The notes: generated by a model from the sequence alone, not told the origin. A DNA stretch of 64,000 bases from JAFDBW01 sp963723355 (GCA_963723355.1 CAVRQQ010000022.1:1-64000), one strand, 5' to 3'; numbered from the stretch's first letter, positions 1 to 10,423 are shown. A program made the numbers and translations.

Positions 1-119
1 GGCCTGCAAAGGATCGTTAGGGCTTGACTGAAGAGCATAACCCCGATGCAGTACAGGAGCAGGAAAATCCTGGCAATGAAGATGCCACGGAGGGAGAAGT
101 CAATGGCAAGAATCAATAA
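1..119 (+). pseudogene. Possible C-terminal tail of the gene upstream of the secretin
   Basis: From about position 21 an acidic, low-complexity reading frame (rich in E, N, D and Q) runs to a TAA at 117-119, overlapping the secretin start by 17 bases. A TAG in the same frame at 18-20 means it joins the upstream sequence only if one base has been lost there. It could be the end of a GspC/PilP-like inner-membrane secretion protein, which would be the expected neighbour, but too little is visible to name it. Confidence 0.3.
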
Positions 120-2666
120 ATTCCATTTAGCCGGGTGGTTATTGCTGGCGCTTGCAGTGTTATGGGTCGGAGGCTGTACGTCGGCCATGGAGGCTCGTAT
201 GGCCTTCGAGGAAGCAGAACAACTGGTCGCTGAAGAGAATTATGACCTGGCCGTTGAAAAATATATCGAAGCGATTGATCTGGAACCGGGGAGCATGACC
301 TACAAGCTGAATCTGGTCGCCTCCCGGACACGCGCCGCCGCATATCATGTCAGGCAGGCCCGTGAATTAAGGGATGCGGGAAAGTACGCCGAGGCAATGA
401 CAGAGTACTCCCGGGCCAAAGATTACGACCCCAGCATTGAAGTTGCGATACAGGAACAAGCTGATCTAAGAAAAATCATGGAAGCGCAAAAGTATGCCGA
501 AGAGGCGGCGGACTTTTATGCCAAGAAGAACCTGGCATTAGCCGGGAAAGCTATCGACAAGGCGCTGAGCCTGGATGAAAACAATGCCCGTGCCCTGGCG
601 ATCAAGGATCTGCTGGATCGTGATCAGAATACGATTTCCATGGACGGCATTGAACTGGACGTGGCCTCGGACGAGCCGATCACCCTGAGCTTCAAAGATG
701 CCAATATCAAGCAGGTGTTTGGCATCCTGTCGGATTTGAGCGGGATCAACTTCATCTTCGATGAAGGCATCCGCAGCCAGTCGATTACGATCCTGCTGGA
801 AAAAGCCAGCTTTGCCCAGGCGATGGAACTGATCATGCAGATGAATGGTCTGAGCAAGAAGGTGCTCAACAGCAAGACGATTATCATCTATCCCGAATCG
901 CGCGAGAAATCGAAACAGTACGAAGACCAGCTGATCCAGACCTTCTACCTGTCGCACATCGACGCCAAGAAGGCGGTCAACCTGTTGCGGACCATGCTGC
1001 AGCTGCGCAAGATTTACGTCCACGAAGAGCGCAATGCCCTGGTGATTCGCGACAAACCGGAAGTTATCAGGCTCGCCGAACAGATCCTCGCCGCGGCAGA
1101 CCGTGCCGATTCCGAGGTGCTCTTTGACGTCGAAGTGCTTGCCGTCAGGGATACCGATGCTTTGAACTTCGGACCGAGACTGAGCACCTACAGCACCAGT
1201 CTCGGATTTTCCCAGGATGGAACAAATATCCTTGATGATGCTCTCGGCCCAGGATCCGATACGAGCGGATTGGCGACGAGTTTAAGTAGTTTACAGACTT
1301 TCTACACTCTCCCTACAGCCGCATTCGATTTTGCGAAAACGCTGAATTCAACCGAGCTTCTGGCGAGTCCGAAAATCCGGGTCAAGAACAAGGAGAAGGC
1401 GAAAGTCCATATCGGCAAGCGTGACCCGATCGTGACAACGACACAAGTCGGCACCTCCGACTCAACGACACAGAACGTCCAGTACGTCGATTCCGGCATC
1501 AAGCTCGATATCGAACCAAATGTCCAACTCGACGGGACGGTGCTGACCAAGGTCAAGCTTGAGGTCAGCAGCGCAGAAAGACTGGATTCTGGTGATACAA
1601 CAGGGGAGTCACCGATTGCACTGACAACGACCAATGCGGAGACCTCCCTGGTGTTACTTGACGGTGCTCGCACCATCCTTGGCGGGCTGTACGAAAACAA
1701 TAAAACCAACAACAAGTCAACGATCCCGTTTTTGGGAGAAATTCCCTGGCTTGGGAGTTTGTTTACCAACTACTCAAATAACGAAGAGAAGCGTGAGATC
1801 ATCCTGTCGATCACACCCTATATCATCAAGAAGTTTGTACTCCCGGAAGTCGATGTCGCGACCATCTGGTCCGGCGGCGAGGACAACCTGAAGGACGGGC
1901 CGAACTTCGGCTCTTTTGTAAAGCCGTTTCTGAGCGAAATCGAGGCAACAAGACCTCTCGCCGCACCAGCAATCACGCCGGTGTCCATCATGGACTCAGA
2001 TGATGAATTACCCTCATCCGAGTCTGACGTGACAGGGCAAACAGATCCGGCAGGTGTTGACGGGGAAGTGGTGTCGAAACCGACAGCTGTCTCGACAACT
2101 GTTGTGGAAGAGAAATCTGAACAGGAAGAAATGACTTCCTGGAAGGAAGCAACACCAACTGTTGGCGCTGCCGATGAGATCGTGCCTACCGAACAAATCG
2201 CCTCAAAGCAGGAAATCGGCCCGCCGGTTGTCCCCGAGACAACTAATCCGGCTCCGGCGATCATCAGCTTTTCAGCTCCGGAGCAGGCTGAGCTGGGCCA
2301 GGATTTCACTGTTGCAGTACTGGTGAGCGGGGTTGAACAACTCTACAGTGCGCCGCTCTTTATCAGTTACGATCCTGCCGCGCTTGAACTGGTCAGCATC
2401 AACGAAGGGGATTTTCTCAAGCAGGGGGGCCAGCCCACGGTCTTTTCCAACAGTCCCAACCAGGCGACGGGACAAGTGATCGTCGGTTACAAGCAGGGGC
2501 CGGGCGGCACAAGGGGCTTCCGGTTCCGGGACCTTGTTCAACGCGGTCTTCAAGCCGATTGCCGCCGGCACGACCCAGCTTAAAGTCAATCGGGTTAACT
2601 TCCGCAATCCTGAAGGCGTCCGGCTTCAGGTCGTGCCTGAAGCGGTCGTGATTGAAGTACCGTTGA
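103..2666 (+). CDS. Atypical type II secretion secretin lipoprotein with C-terminal cohesin domain (frameshifted)
   Basis: Outer-membrane secretin, the export channel of a type II secretion system. The ATG at 103 follows a GGAGGGAG ribosome site and opens a lipoprotein signal peptide with lipobox VGGC near residue 25. In order come TPR-like repeats (about residues 40-170), an STN/N0 domain (about 190-265), a secretin N1-type domain, the secretin core with the GGLYENN and TIPFLGEIPWLG motifs (about 340-590), an acidic linker and a cohesin-like domain (about 730-850). The cohesin domain is interrupted at the GGGG near 2513-2516: the frame ending at 2583 becomes unrelated, while the other frame continues the domain and would stop at TGA 2664-2666 if one C near 2660 is extra. 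The layout recalls the secretin next to the pseudopilin OxpG in Geobacter sulfurreducens. It overlaps nothing of known function upstream and leads into the pseudopilins. Confidence 0.85.
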
Positions 2667-3160
2667 GCGCGACTTGCCACATAAACTTCTCCAGAGGGCA
2701 GCGTGGTCTGACCTTGCTGGAAATGATCCTGGCCATGGCCATCCTGGCTGTGCTTGCCTCGGTGATTGTGCCGATGGCCGAAATGACCTCGATACGTGGC
2801 AAGGAACTGGAACTGCGTCGTTCATTACGGGAAATCCGTACGGCGATCGATGATTACAAGGCGGACTTTGATAAAGCTGTAGAAGAGAAAAAGATCATCG
2901 CGGCAGTTGATGAAACCGGCTACCCGGAATCTCTCGAAGTCCTGCTCGAGGGCAGCGATTGGGGCGGCCTTTATCCTTACAAGCGCAGATACCTGAGGCG
3001 TCTGCCGAAGGATCCGTTCGATGAGTATGACGAAGGGTGGGGGCTGCGTTCTTACAAGGATGATCCCGACTCGACCTTCTACAGCGGAGATGATATTTAC
3101 GATGTTTACTCACAGAGCCAGCGTTACGCTCTGGATGGAACACCTTACAATACCTGGTGA
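2663..3160 (+). CDS. Type II secretion pseudopilin (OxpG/GspG-like)
   Basis: Prepilin-type protein of the same secretion system. After a short basic leader the class III signal RGLTLLEM is followed by a hydrophobic helix (AILAVLASVIVP), the mark of prepilin-peptidase substrates. The remainder, about 140 residues, ends in a G-type pseudopilin globular fold with LPKDPFDEY and a C-terminal DGTPYNTW that resembles the next gene. There is no good ATG: the sequence just upstream is fused in frame to the secretin tail by a probable one-base insertion near 2660, and the start may be the TTG at 2663 or a corrupted ATA at 2681. It overlaps the next pseudopilin by a GTGA. Position directly after the secretin matches OxpG of Geobacter, which is an analogy from memory. 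Confidence 0.75.
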   Translation: MSATCHINFSRGQRGLTLLEMILAMAILAVLASVIVPMAEMTSIRGKELELRRSLREIRTAIDDYKADFDKAVEEKKIIAAVDETGYPESLEVLLEGSDWGGLYPYKRRYLRRLPKDPFDEYDEGWGLRSYKDDPDSTFYSGDDIYDVYSQSQRYALDGTPYNTW

Positions 3161-3573
3161 TACAGATGACCCTGCTGTTTGGAAAAAAATCTGAAAAAGG
3201 GTTTACCCTTATCGAGTTGCTGATCGTCATGACCGTCATCGGCATCCTGGCCAGTATCGTGGTGCCGAATTACCAGCGCCATCTGATCAAGGCCCGCGAA
3301 GCAGTGCTGATGGAAGACCTGTACCAGATGCGCCGGGCGATCGATGCGTATTTTGCCGATCATATCCGTTACCCCGAATCACTGGATGACCTGGTTGCCA
3401 GCAAGTACCTGCGTGATATCCCACGTGACCCCTTCACCCAGTCGACAGAGACCTGGGAAGAAATTCCGCCAACCCCGTCCCTTGAAGGTGAAATCGCCGA
3501 GGGTGGACTGGAGGATGTTCGCAGTGGCGACGACCGTGTCGGGCTGAATGGCATTCCATACCGGGACTGGTGA
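3157..3573 (+). CDS. Type II secretion major-pseudopilin-like protein (GspG family)
   Basis: A 138-residue pseudopilin. The prepilin signal KGFTLIELL with Glu5 is followed by the hydrophobic N-terminal helix (VIGILASIVVPNYQ), then the GspG-type region (RRAIDAYFADHIRYP, RDIPRDPFT) and a C-terminal GIPYRDW. Either GTG 3157 (GTGA overlap with the previous stop) or ATG 3166 could be the start; the former gives a nine-residue longer leader. The gene is intact. With the preceding pseudopilin and secretin it forms the secretion part of an operon that runs straight into ftsE through an ATGA overlap. Confidence 0.85.
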   Translation: MIQMTLLFGKKSEKGFTLIELLIVMTVIGILASIVVPNYQRHLIKAREAVLMEDLYQMRRAIDAYFADHIRYPESLDDLVASKYLRDIPRDPFTQSTETWEEIPPTPSLEGEIAEGGLEDVRSGDDRVGLNGIPYRDW

Positions 3574-4277
3574 TGATACAGCTGTACAACGTCTGCAAAG
3601 CTTTCCAGCGCGATCAGTATGCTCTCAAGGATGTGACGCTCTCGGTAGACAAAGGTGAGTTCGTCTACCTGACCGGGCCTTCCGGGGCCGGTAAAACCAC
3701 CCTGCTCAAGCTGCTCTACTGCGCTGAACGGCCGACCCGTGGACAGATCCTGGTCAACGGTCGGAACATTACCCGTTACGGTGTCTCCCGTATCCCCTAC
3801 CTGCGGCGCAATATCGGCATCATCTTTCAGGACTTCAAGCTGTTGAACCGCCGGACAGTCTACGAAAATGTGGCCTTTCCTCTGGAAGTTCAGGGGCGCA
3901 AACGGTTTGAAATCAGCAAGAAAGTTTACCAGACCCTGAAAAATGTCGGGCTTGAACATCGCCTGAATCATCTGCCTTTGCAGCTCTCGGGTGGCGAGCA
4001 ACAACGGGTTGCCGTGGCCCGTGCGCTGGTGGTCGACCCCCTGGTGCTGCTGGCTGACGAACCGACCGGTAATCTCGATCCGGAAGTGACTCTGGATATC
4101 ATGGAATTATTCAAACGTGCCAATGCGCGTGGCACGACGATTATTATGGCAACCCATGATCGTAGCCTGATTCGCCAGTTCCCGCGCCGGGTCGTCTCAC
4201 TCGACTCCGGCAGCCTGGCGATGGATGATCTGCCCCTGTTCCGCGGGCAAGCCGAAACCACAGGTCAACCCCGATGA
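3573..4277 (+). CDS. ftsE: Cell division ATP-binding protein FtsE
   Basis: Cytoplasmic ABC ATPase partner of FtsX; the pair links divisome ATP hydrolysis to activation of periplasmic peptidoglycan hydrolases through EnvC-type proteins. Visible motifs are Walker A GPSGAGKTT (about residue 37), the Q-loop FQDFKLL, the ABC signature LSGGEQQR and Walker B VLLADEPTGNLDP, followed by the switch histidine in MATHD. Length (234 residues) is normal. ATG 3573 overlaps the preceding stop; a GTG at 3570 is one codon earlier. It overlaps ftsX by four bases, so the two are surely co-transcribed. Confidence 0.96.
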   Translation: MIQLYNVCKAFQRDQYALKDVTLSVDKGEFVYLTGPSGAGKTTLLKLLYCAERPTRGQILVNGRNITRYGVSRIPYLRRNIGIIFQDFKLLNRRTVYENVAFPLEVQGRKRFEISKKVYQTLKNVGLEHRLNHLPLQLSGGEQQRVAVARALVVDPLVLLADEPTGNLDPEVTLDIMELFKRANARGTTIIMATHDRSLIRQFPRRVVSLDSGSLAMDDLPLFRGQAETTGQPR

Positions 4278-5180
4278 TTCTACGCGGCGGATATTTTTTC
4301 AGGCGCGCACTGCGCAATATGCAGCAGAGCCCCGTATTAAGTCTGGCGTCAGTCGGTACGATCGCGGTTGCCCTGGCCCTGCTGGCCTTTTTTGCCATCG
4401 CTGTCCTGAATGTCCAGCAACTGACCGCATCCTGGGGCGAGAGCCTGGCAATTGTCGTCTACCTGGATGAAGTTCCCGAAGACAAAGTCGTGAAGGGTTG
4501 GATCAGTGATATCGAGCAATATCCTGAAGTGGACAAGGTCGATTTTATCTCGCGTGAGAAGGCTTTTGACAGATTTCGCAAACGGCTTGGCGATGACGCC
4601 GAACTGGTTGAAGGTCTCGGCCCGGAGGTGTTGCCGGCTTCGCTTGAAATAAGCCTGGCCGATAAATCGCAAAATGAAGTGGCAATGACTGCAGTCGTCG
4701 AGCGTTTGCGTGTGGATCACCGGTTTACCGATCTGCAGTACGGTCAGGGTTGGCTGGAAAAGCTGGAGGCCTTCCTGCTCCTGCTGAGGATTTCCGGTGC
4801 TGCGTTGGGTGGCTTCCTGGTCTTTGCGGCGCTGGTAATAGTCGCCAACACGATCAAATTGACTCTTTATGCGCGACAGGATGAGCTCGAGGCCATGACC
4901 ATGGTCGGTGCCACATCGCTGTTTATCAAACTGCCTTTTCTTGTGGAAGGGGCTCTCCAGGGGCTTTTCGGCGGTTTGGCCGCACTCGGTTTGAGTTTCA
5001 TGGTGTTCGAGATTGTTCTGCAAAAAAGCCTGGGCAGCCTGCTGCTGATTACCGGTATCGACACGATCCATTTCCTGCCGGTTAGTCTGGCAGGTCATGC
5101 TGATTGTCGGCGGCGGCCTGATCGGCCTGCTGGGAAGCCTGTTTGCGCTCCGCAAGTTTGTTCGGTTCGTAGCCCTATGA
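4274..5180 (+). CDS. ftsX: Cell division protein FtsX (one frameshift)
   Basis: Inner-membrane permease-like partner of FtsE, about 302 residues. It has an N-terminal membrane segment (LALLAFFAIAVL), a periplasmic domain with VYLDEVPED, and three C-terminal membrane segments including the conserved YARQDELEAMTMVGA. The frame shifts at the GG at 5093-5094: reading through would fuse FtsX to the next gene, while the other frame gives a proper last membrane helix (LIVGGGLIGLLGSLFAL) and a stop at 5178-5180 that overlaps the next ATG by four bases. I therefore regard the apparent 664-residue fusion as an artefact of one inserted G. Confidence 0.93.
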
Positions 5181-6347
5181 AACTATCCGCTGGTAAAATA
5201 GCAAGGGTGTTATCATGGCTGCTGCTTGTCTTGCTGATCTTGCCGCTGTATACGGCCGATGCAGCTGATGAACTGGATGCAAGCCGTGAGCGACTCGACC
5301 AGTTGCAGAAACAGATCAGGGCAACCCTTGAAGGCTTGCGGAACAAGCAGTCCGAAAGTGGTGCGTTGTCTGACGACCTGGAACGCCTGAACGCGGAAGT
5401 GCGTCGGATCGAGAGACTGGAAAGAAAAAGTCAACAGCAGCTGACCGAACTAACGGCGCAACTGAAAGCAAAGCGCCGCACCCTGGAAGAGATCGATGCT
5501 CTGCGTGACCGCACCGAGAAACAGATTCGGGGCCGCCTGGTTGTCCTTTACAAAACCGGTGAAGTCGGACTGATCAGGGCGCTTCTTACGGATTCGGAAA
5601 GTCCTCGCGACATTGCCGAAAAATACGCATTCCTGTCCAGAATGGTTCGCCATGATCGTGATTTGCTCAATCAATACCGGGTGCAGATGCAGGACCATCG
5701 TGAAGCCCTTGAGGATCTTGAGATAATGGAGCAAAAACAGTCGGCCGTGGTTCTCAGGCGAAGCCGGGAACAGGAAACCCTGCAAAAGGCGAGGAGAAGC
5801 AAGAAAATCCTGTTGGCTGAAGTGAAGCAGGATGCCGCGTCGCTCGAAAAGATGTTGCAGGAGTTGCGCGCCAAGGCTGCTCGGCTCAACGAACTGGTCA
5901 AAAAACTTGAAACCGAGGAGGTGCAACCCTATACTGGAAATCTGGCAGGATTGCTCGCGCAAAAAGGGCGCCTGCTCTGGCCTGTCCCCGGCAAACTCAG
6001 GGTCGGCTTCGGCACCAGCCGTCATGGCGAGCTGGGGACTCTGATCGAAAGCCATGGTTTTGATATCGAGGCTGCTGCTGGAACACCCGTCAATGCTGCC
6101 GCCAATGGCAAGGTGATTTTTGCCAACAGTTTACGTGGCTACGGCAAGTTGATCATTGTTGATCATGGCAGCAAGTATCTACACCCTGTATGCCCATATG
6201 GCGCGCTTTACCAAGCAGGTTGGAGACCCGGTGGCTGCTGCCGAGGTCATAGCATACTCCGGCTATGAGGGCCGAGATGCCGTCTATTTCGAAATACGCC
6301 AGGGGGGCAAACCCCTCAATCCCGGCGATTGGCTGAAGCCGCGCTGA
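5177..6347 (+). CDS. EnvC-like periplasmic LytM-domain protein, catalytically degenerate (one frameshift)
   Basis: Predicted EnvC-type activator of cell-wall amidases, acting in the periplasm under FtsEX control. It has a signal peptide (LLLVLLILPLYTADA), long coiled coils (about residues 30-250) and a C-terminal LytM/M23 domain. The zinc site looks dead: the expected HxGxD reads SHGFD, and the HLH triad is replaced by AVY before FEIRQGGKPLNP, as in EnvC itself. The frame breaks near 6175 within the LytM domain; the other frame restores TLYAHMARFTKQVGDPV and runs to 6347. The ATGA overlap with ftsX and the downstream ctpA and yibQ-like genes resemble the FtsEX/EnvC/YibQ set of other proteobacteria. 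Confidence 0.88.
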
Positions 6348-6363
6348 GGTTACGGAGGAGAGT

Positions 6364-7666
6364 ATGTTGAAAAACAAGATGACCGCCCTTGTCTTGACAT
6401 TAATGCTGCTATTGATCTTCGGAGTGGCTTCCATCGGGCATATCCCGGTTGCCGTTGCTGATGAGTCTTCGGCTTACCAGGAATTGCAGATCTTTACCGA
6501 TGTACTGACAATCGTGAAGCGCAGTTATGTCGAAGAGGTGCCTATTAAAGACCTGGTTTATGGGGCTATCGATGGGATGCTTGCCTCGCTTGACCCGCAT
6601 TCCGGCTTTATGTCTCCCGAGATTTACAAGGAGATGAAGGTTGACACCCGCGGTGAATTCGGCGGCCTCGGTATTGAAATTTCGCTCCGTGACGGTCTCC
6701 TGACAATTGTCTCGCCAATTGAAGACACCCCTGCCTCTCGGGCAGGTCTGCAGGCCGGGGATCAATATCCTGAAAATAGAAGACCAGTTCACCAAGGATA
6801 TGAAAATCATGGAAGCGGTCCACCTCATGCGTGGCGCCGTCGGGACCGAGATTACCATCACCATCATGCGGCCGTCATTCGAGAAGCCGCAAGCGTTCAC
6901 TCTCGAACGCGAGGTCATCAAGGTCAAAAGTGTAAAAGCCAAGACTCTGGAAAAGGGCTTTGGTTATGTTCGACTCGCCCAGTTCCAGGAGCGCACCGGA
7001 ACCGATCTGGCAAAGGCCCTTGACACCCTGCGTCAGGAGAACAATGAGAACCTGCAGGGGCTGGTTCTGGATTTGCGGAATAATCCAGGCGGTTTGCTCG
7101 ATCAGGCCGTGGAGGTTTCCGACCGGTTTCTGGCTGACGGACTGATCGTCTACACCAAGGGTCGTGAGGACGATGCCCAGATGGAATTTTCGGCCATGCG
7201 CACCGGAACCGAGCCTGACTATCCGATGGTCGTACTGATCAACGGCGGCAGTGCCAGTGCCTCGGAGATCGTTGCAGGAGCCCTGCAGGACCACGATCGT
7301 GCCGTGATCATGGGGACCCAGAGCTTCGGCAAGGGATCTGTACAGACGATTATCCCGCTCAGCGATGACTCTGGTTTGCGCCTGACTACGGCAAAGTATT
7401 ACACGCCGAACGGGACTTCGATCCAGGCTCGCGGGATTGTCCCGGACATCATGGTGCAACAGGTCGAAATCAAGGAAATGAAGGACTTCAACCACTTTCG
7501 TGAAAAAGATCTGAAAAACCATTTTATTATTGAGGGGGATGCTTCAGGAGGCGAACAGCAAGAGGTTCCCATGCTTGATGAAGAAACCCGCAAGGATTAC
7601 CAGTTGATGCGTGCGCTGGACCTGCTCAAGGGCTGGAGGATCTTTCAGGGGTTGAAGGCCGCGTGA
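6364..7666 (+). CDS. Carboxy-terminal processing protease CtpA/Prc, family S41 (one frameshift)
   Basis: Periplasmic or membrane-anchored serine protease of family S41, about 434 residues. It starts at ATG 6364 behind a strong GGAGGAG site and has an N-terminal signal/anchor, a PDZ domain (GGLGIEISLRDGLLTIVSPI, about residues 100-180) and the catalytic domain with the nucleophile in GGSASASEI and the general-base lysine in SFGKGSVQ. The frame breaks within the PDZ domain near 6760 (the GGGGATC run): the first frame degenerates after LQAGD and the second continues with ILKIEDQF. Context after FtsEX-EnvC suggests a role in processing envelope or cell-wall enzymes. Confidence 0.92.
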
Positions 7667-7697
7667 TGTGTCCGGATGCTGATTTGATGAGTTGCCG

Positions 7698-8864
7698 ATG
7701 ACGAAGCCAACCAAACGGCGCCGTACAAAAAAACGGCGTCCTGGTTTTTTTGAAAAAAACAAACTTCTGATCACTGTTTTGGGAGGCGCCGCTTTAGCCT
7801 TAATCAGTCTGGTCTTTTTGGCCCGCTTGCAAGAGGAGCCCAAGCAGCCAGTCGTCTCACCGGTTACAAAATCACCGGTCGACTATACCGGGATGGTCCA
7901 TGCGGAAGTCGACTCACTGCTCATGGCAATGGCTCTTGGTCCGGAAAGTATTCAGCGTGACCTCGACCATTCTCCGGCACGCTATTCAGTCGCTGCCGAA
8001 TTCCCCACGCCTGATTTGATCGCCGGTTTTGAAAAAAAACTGCGCACAATACCCGGAGATTATTCCGTCCGGTTACGCGAAGCGAATTCCCTGACGGTTG
8101 AAAAATCCCGGCAAACGCAAATCGTCATTCATTTCACGTCGCCGTTGCCTGAACTTCCCGCCGGACCGCTCGTGACCATAATTATGGATGACCTCGGCCG
8201 GAGCGCCGTCACTGCTGAAGTGCTGGTCTCATTCCCCGAGCAGGTCACTTTCGCTGTCCTCCCCGGTGAGCCACATGCGGTGCAGGTTGCCGAGATAGCT
8301 CACGCGGCAGGCCACGAAGTCATGTTGCATGTACCGATGGAACCGCAGGGATATCCCGCGGTCAATCCGGGAGACGATGCGTTGTTCGTTGCGCAGAGCG
8401 ATGCAGAGATTCGCCGTCGTTTCGACCTCCTGCTTGCCAGGGTCCCGTATGTGACCGGCACCAACAATCACATGGGCTCACGCTTTACCGAAGATGCCAG
8501 GGCGCTCTCGCCGGTCATGGAAAGTTTGCGGGAAAGAGGTTTCTTCTTCATCGACAGTCGTACGACCGGGCAGTCAAAGGTGACCGAGGTTGCTCACCGC
8601 TTCGGTGTGCCGACCATGAACCGTGACGTCTTTCTCGATAATGTTGCCGAAGTCAGCGCGATTGTGCGGGAGATCAAGCGGCTGCAAAGCAAGGCTCGCA
8701 GCCAGGGGACGGCGATAGGGATCTGCCATCCTTACCCGGAGACTCTCGAGGCTTTGCGCAGGGAGTTGCCGGAGATGCGTGACCGAGGCATTACGGTTGT
8801 GCCTGTCTCAGTGCTTCTGCAGAAGCAGGCATCAATCTCCGGGATTATCGAACGCGCCCAATAG
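7698..8864 (+). CDS. Divergent polysaccharide deacetylase (YibQ family)
   Basis: Membrane-anchored extracytoplasmic protein of the divergent polysaccharide deacetylase family. A basic N-terminus (KRRRTKKRR) precedes one membrane segment (ITVLGGAALALISLVFLA), a linker domain, and a deacetylase-like barrel starting at VTIIMDDLGRS with HVPMEP, TNNHMGSRFTED and GICHPYPET motifs that may hold a metal site. The ATG at 7698 is preferred over the TTG at 7692. It follows ctpA by about 30 bases. In Escherichia coli yibQ lies next to envC, so the pairing here is a conserved context, though the enzyme's substrate is not established. Confidence 0.88.
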   Translation: MTKPTKRRRTKKRRPGFFEKNKLLITVLGGAALALISLVFLARLQEEPKQPVVSPVTKSPVDYTGMVHAEVDSLLMAMALGPESIQRDLDHSPARYSVAAEFPTPDLIAGFEKKLRTIPGDYSVRLREANSLTVEKSRQTQIVIHFTSPLPELPAGPLVTIIMDDLGRSAVTAEVLVSFPEQVTFAVLPGEPHAVQVAEIAHAAGHEVMLHVPMEPQGYPAVNPGDDALFVAQSDAEIRRRFDLLLARVPYVTGTNNHMGSRFTEDARALSPVMESLRERGFFFIDSRTTGQSKVTEVAHRFGVPTMNRDVFLDNVAEVSAIVREIKRLQSKARSQGTAIGICHPYPETLEALRRELPEMRDRGITVVPVSVLLQKQASISGIIERAQ

Positions 8865-8932
8865 GCGCATGCAGTTTTGGTTTTGACGATAACGAAATCC
8901 GGATATCTGTCGAAACACGCCCGGTGGGAAGG

Positions 8933-10334
8933 TTATGGCAGTTGCGTGCTGACTTTGGCCATGACCGTAGCAAAGCAGGCAAAGTTCTGGTCGTAAAGGA
9001 TTTCTTCCGGAAGGTCCGAGCTGACCTTGCGCACAAGCAGGAATGCTTCTCCCAGGCGGCCCTGCTCATCGAACAGGCTCCGTTCGAGAAGCGGGAACAG
9101 GTCGGAACGCTCCTTGGAGAGCAGTCGCTTCTCGAACTCCTGGAGTTCGATGGTTTTATGCGATACTTCCAGGCCGTTTTCGTCAAAGCGATAAAAGGAC
9201 AGCTTTCTGCTGGTAGAAGTTGCGCGTATGTGGCGTACGTTGAAGGACGAAATAGGAGCGTTGTGCCGATTCACGGAACAGGTCCCAGATCGGATCGTGG
9301 CTTTCAACGGCACGCTTGGCACCATAGAAGTAACGAAAGGCCAGGCCGGCAAAACACTCTTCCTCGATATACCCTGAGATCCTTTGGTCGGAACTCTGGG
9401 CAAAATAACCGGCCTGGCCGGTCCGGTCCTTTCCAACCAGAGGCGTCCCGCACACCATGCAGCCGGTTTCAAGTGCGCTGAATCTTGCTTCGTAAGAGCT
9501 CTGGTGTGCTTGTTCGGCGAAGGCCATGTCCATGCTGTACTCGGCCAGGCGACGGGTCTCGGCCTCTATGGAATGGAGGTAGACCTGTCGGGCGACATGG
9601 GCCATCTGGATGTGGACGTCGGTATGGCGACCGTGGGTGAGGATCGGGTAGATTTTGCCTTCCGGGTTGGTGTTGAGTGATTCAACCTTCGGGCTTTTGG
9701 CGATATAACCTTCCAGGCACCGGTAGCCGCGATTGATGGCGGAGGCTTTCAATAACTGGTGCGGATCGCGGAACGGCCCCTCATAGTGAATGCGGCCGTC
9801 GACCAGGCAGGGCAAAATACGCAAAGGTCGTCGTGACAGTCCATGGGAATCGAAAAAATCGTAGATGTGTCTGCAGTTGTCCATTGATGGTGCATCTTTG
9901 ACCGGCACAATCACCCGGTCTGCTGCAAACAGGGCGCTACCGGTAAAGATGTCCAGGTCGGGGCGCGTATCAATGATGACGATTCCCTCGATGGAGGACT
10001 TGACGAAGGCCTTGGCAAGTGCTGACGGGTCATCCAACTCGCGACGCAGGATGTGCAGTTTATTGCTCGAAGGAATGAACTGCACACCGTATTCTCCGGT
10101 TTCAACCAGGCTGTCCAGGTCGCTGCCGGTAAACAGATCGCCCACATCGCCTCGTGCTGCTTGACGGTTGATACGGAACATCTGGTCGACCGAGAAATGG
10201 TTGTCGAAGCTCATCAGGGTGACCGGAAGATCCTCATGAAGGGCTTTCAGGTAGATCGCCAGGTTGGTCGCCAGGGTGGTTTTGCCGACGCCGCCTTTCT
10301 CGCTCGAAATGGTCACAATATATGGTGTGGACAT
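8933..10334 (-). CDS. Orphan ParA/MinD-family ATPase with C-terminal extension (one frameshift)
   Basis: A P-loop ATPase of the ParA/MinD class with the deviant Walker A KGGVGKTT at residues 12-19, followed by a SFDNHFSVD region and the IIDTRPD Walker B. About 250 N-terminal residues form the ATPase. The rest is an extension of unknown function with a CMVCG cysteine pair and a long helical tail. The start at 10334 sits behind GGGGAG. The first frame ends at 9183 with unrelated residues; the adjacent frame continues from about 9205 (SFYRFDENGLEV) to a stop at 8933, so the real protein is about 467 residues. No ParB or replication gene is nearby, so a chromosome-partition role is unlikely; positioning of another cargo is an inference. 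Confidence 0.75.
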
Positions 10335-10423
10335 GATCTCCCCTTGCAATTCAAGTCCGCCAATATATAGTGTTAAGTCTATAAAATGTCAAATGAAACC
10401 ACAAGATGTGGGGTTTTTGTTGC

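Noticed and set aside
4274..6268. An apparent FtsX-EnvC fusion protein of 664 residues
   Set aside because: One extra G at 5093-5094 explains it; the other frame restores the last FtsX helix and a normal ATGA overlap between the two genes.
8845..9186. 113-residue minus-strand frame at the end of the ParA gene
   Set aside because: It is a third frame, serine/arginine rich; the continuation of the ATPase is in a different frame ending at 8933.
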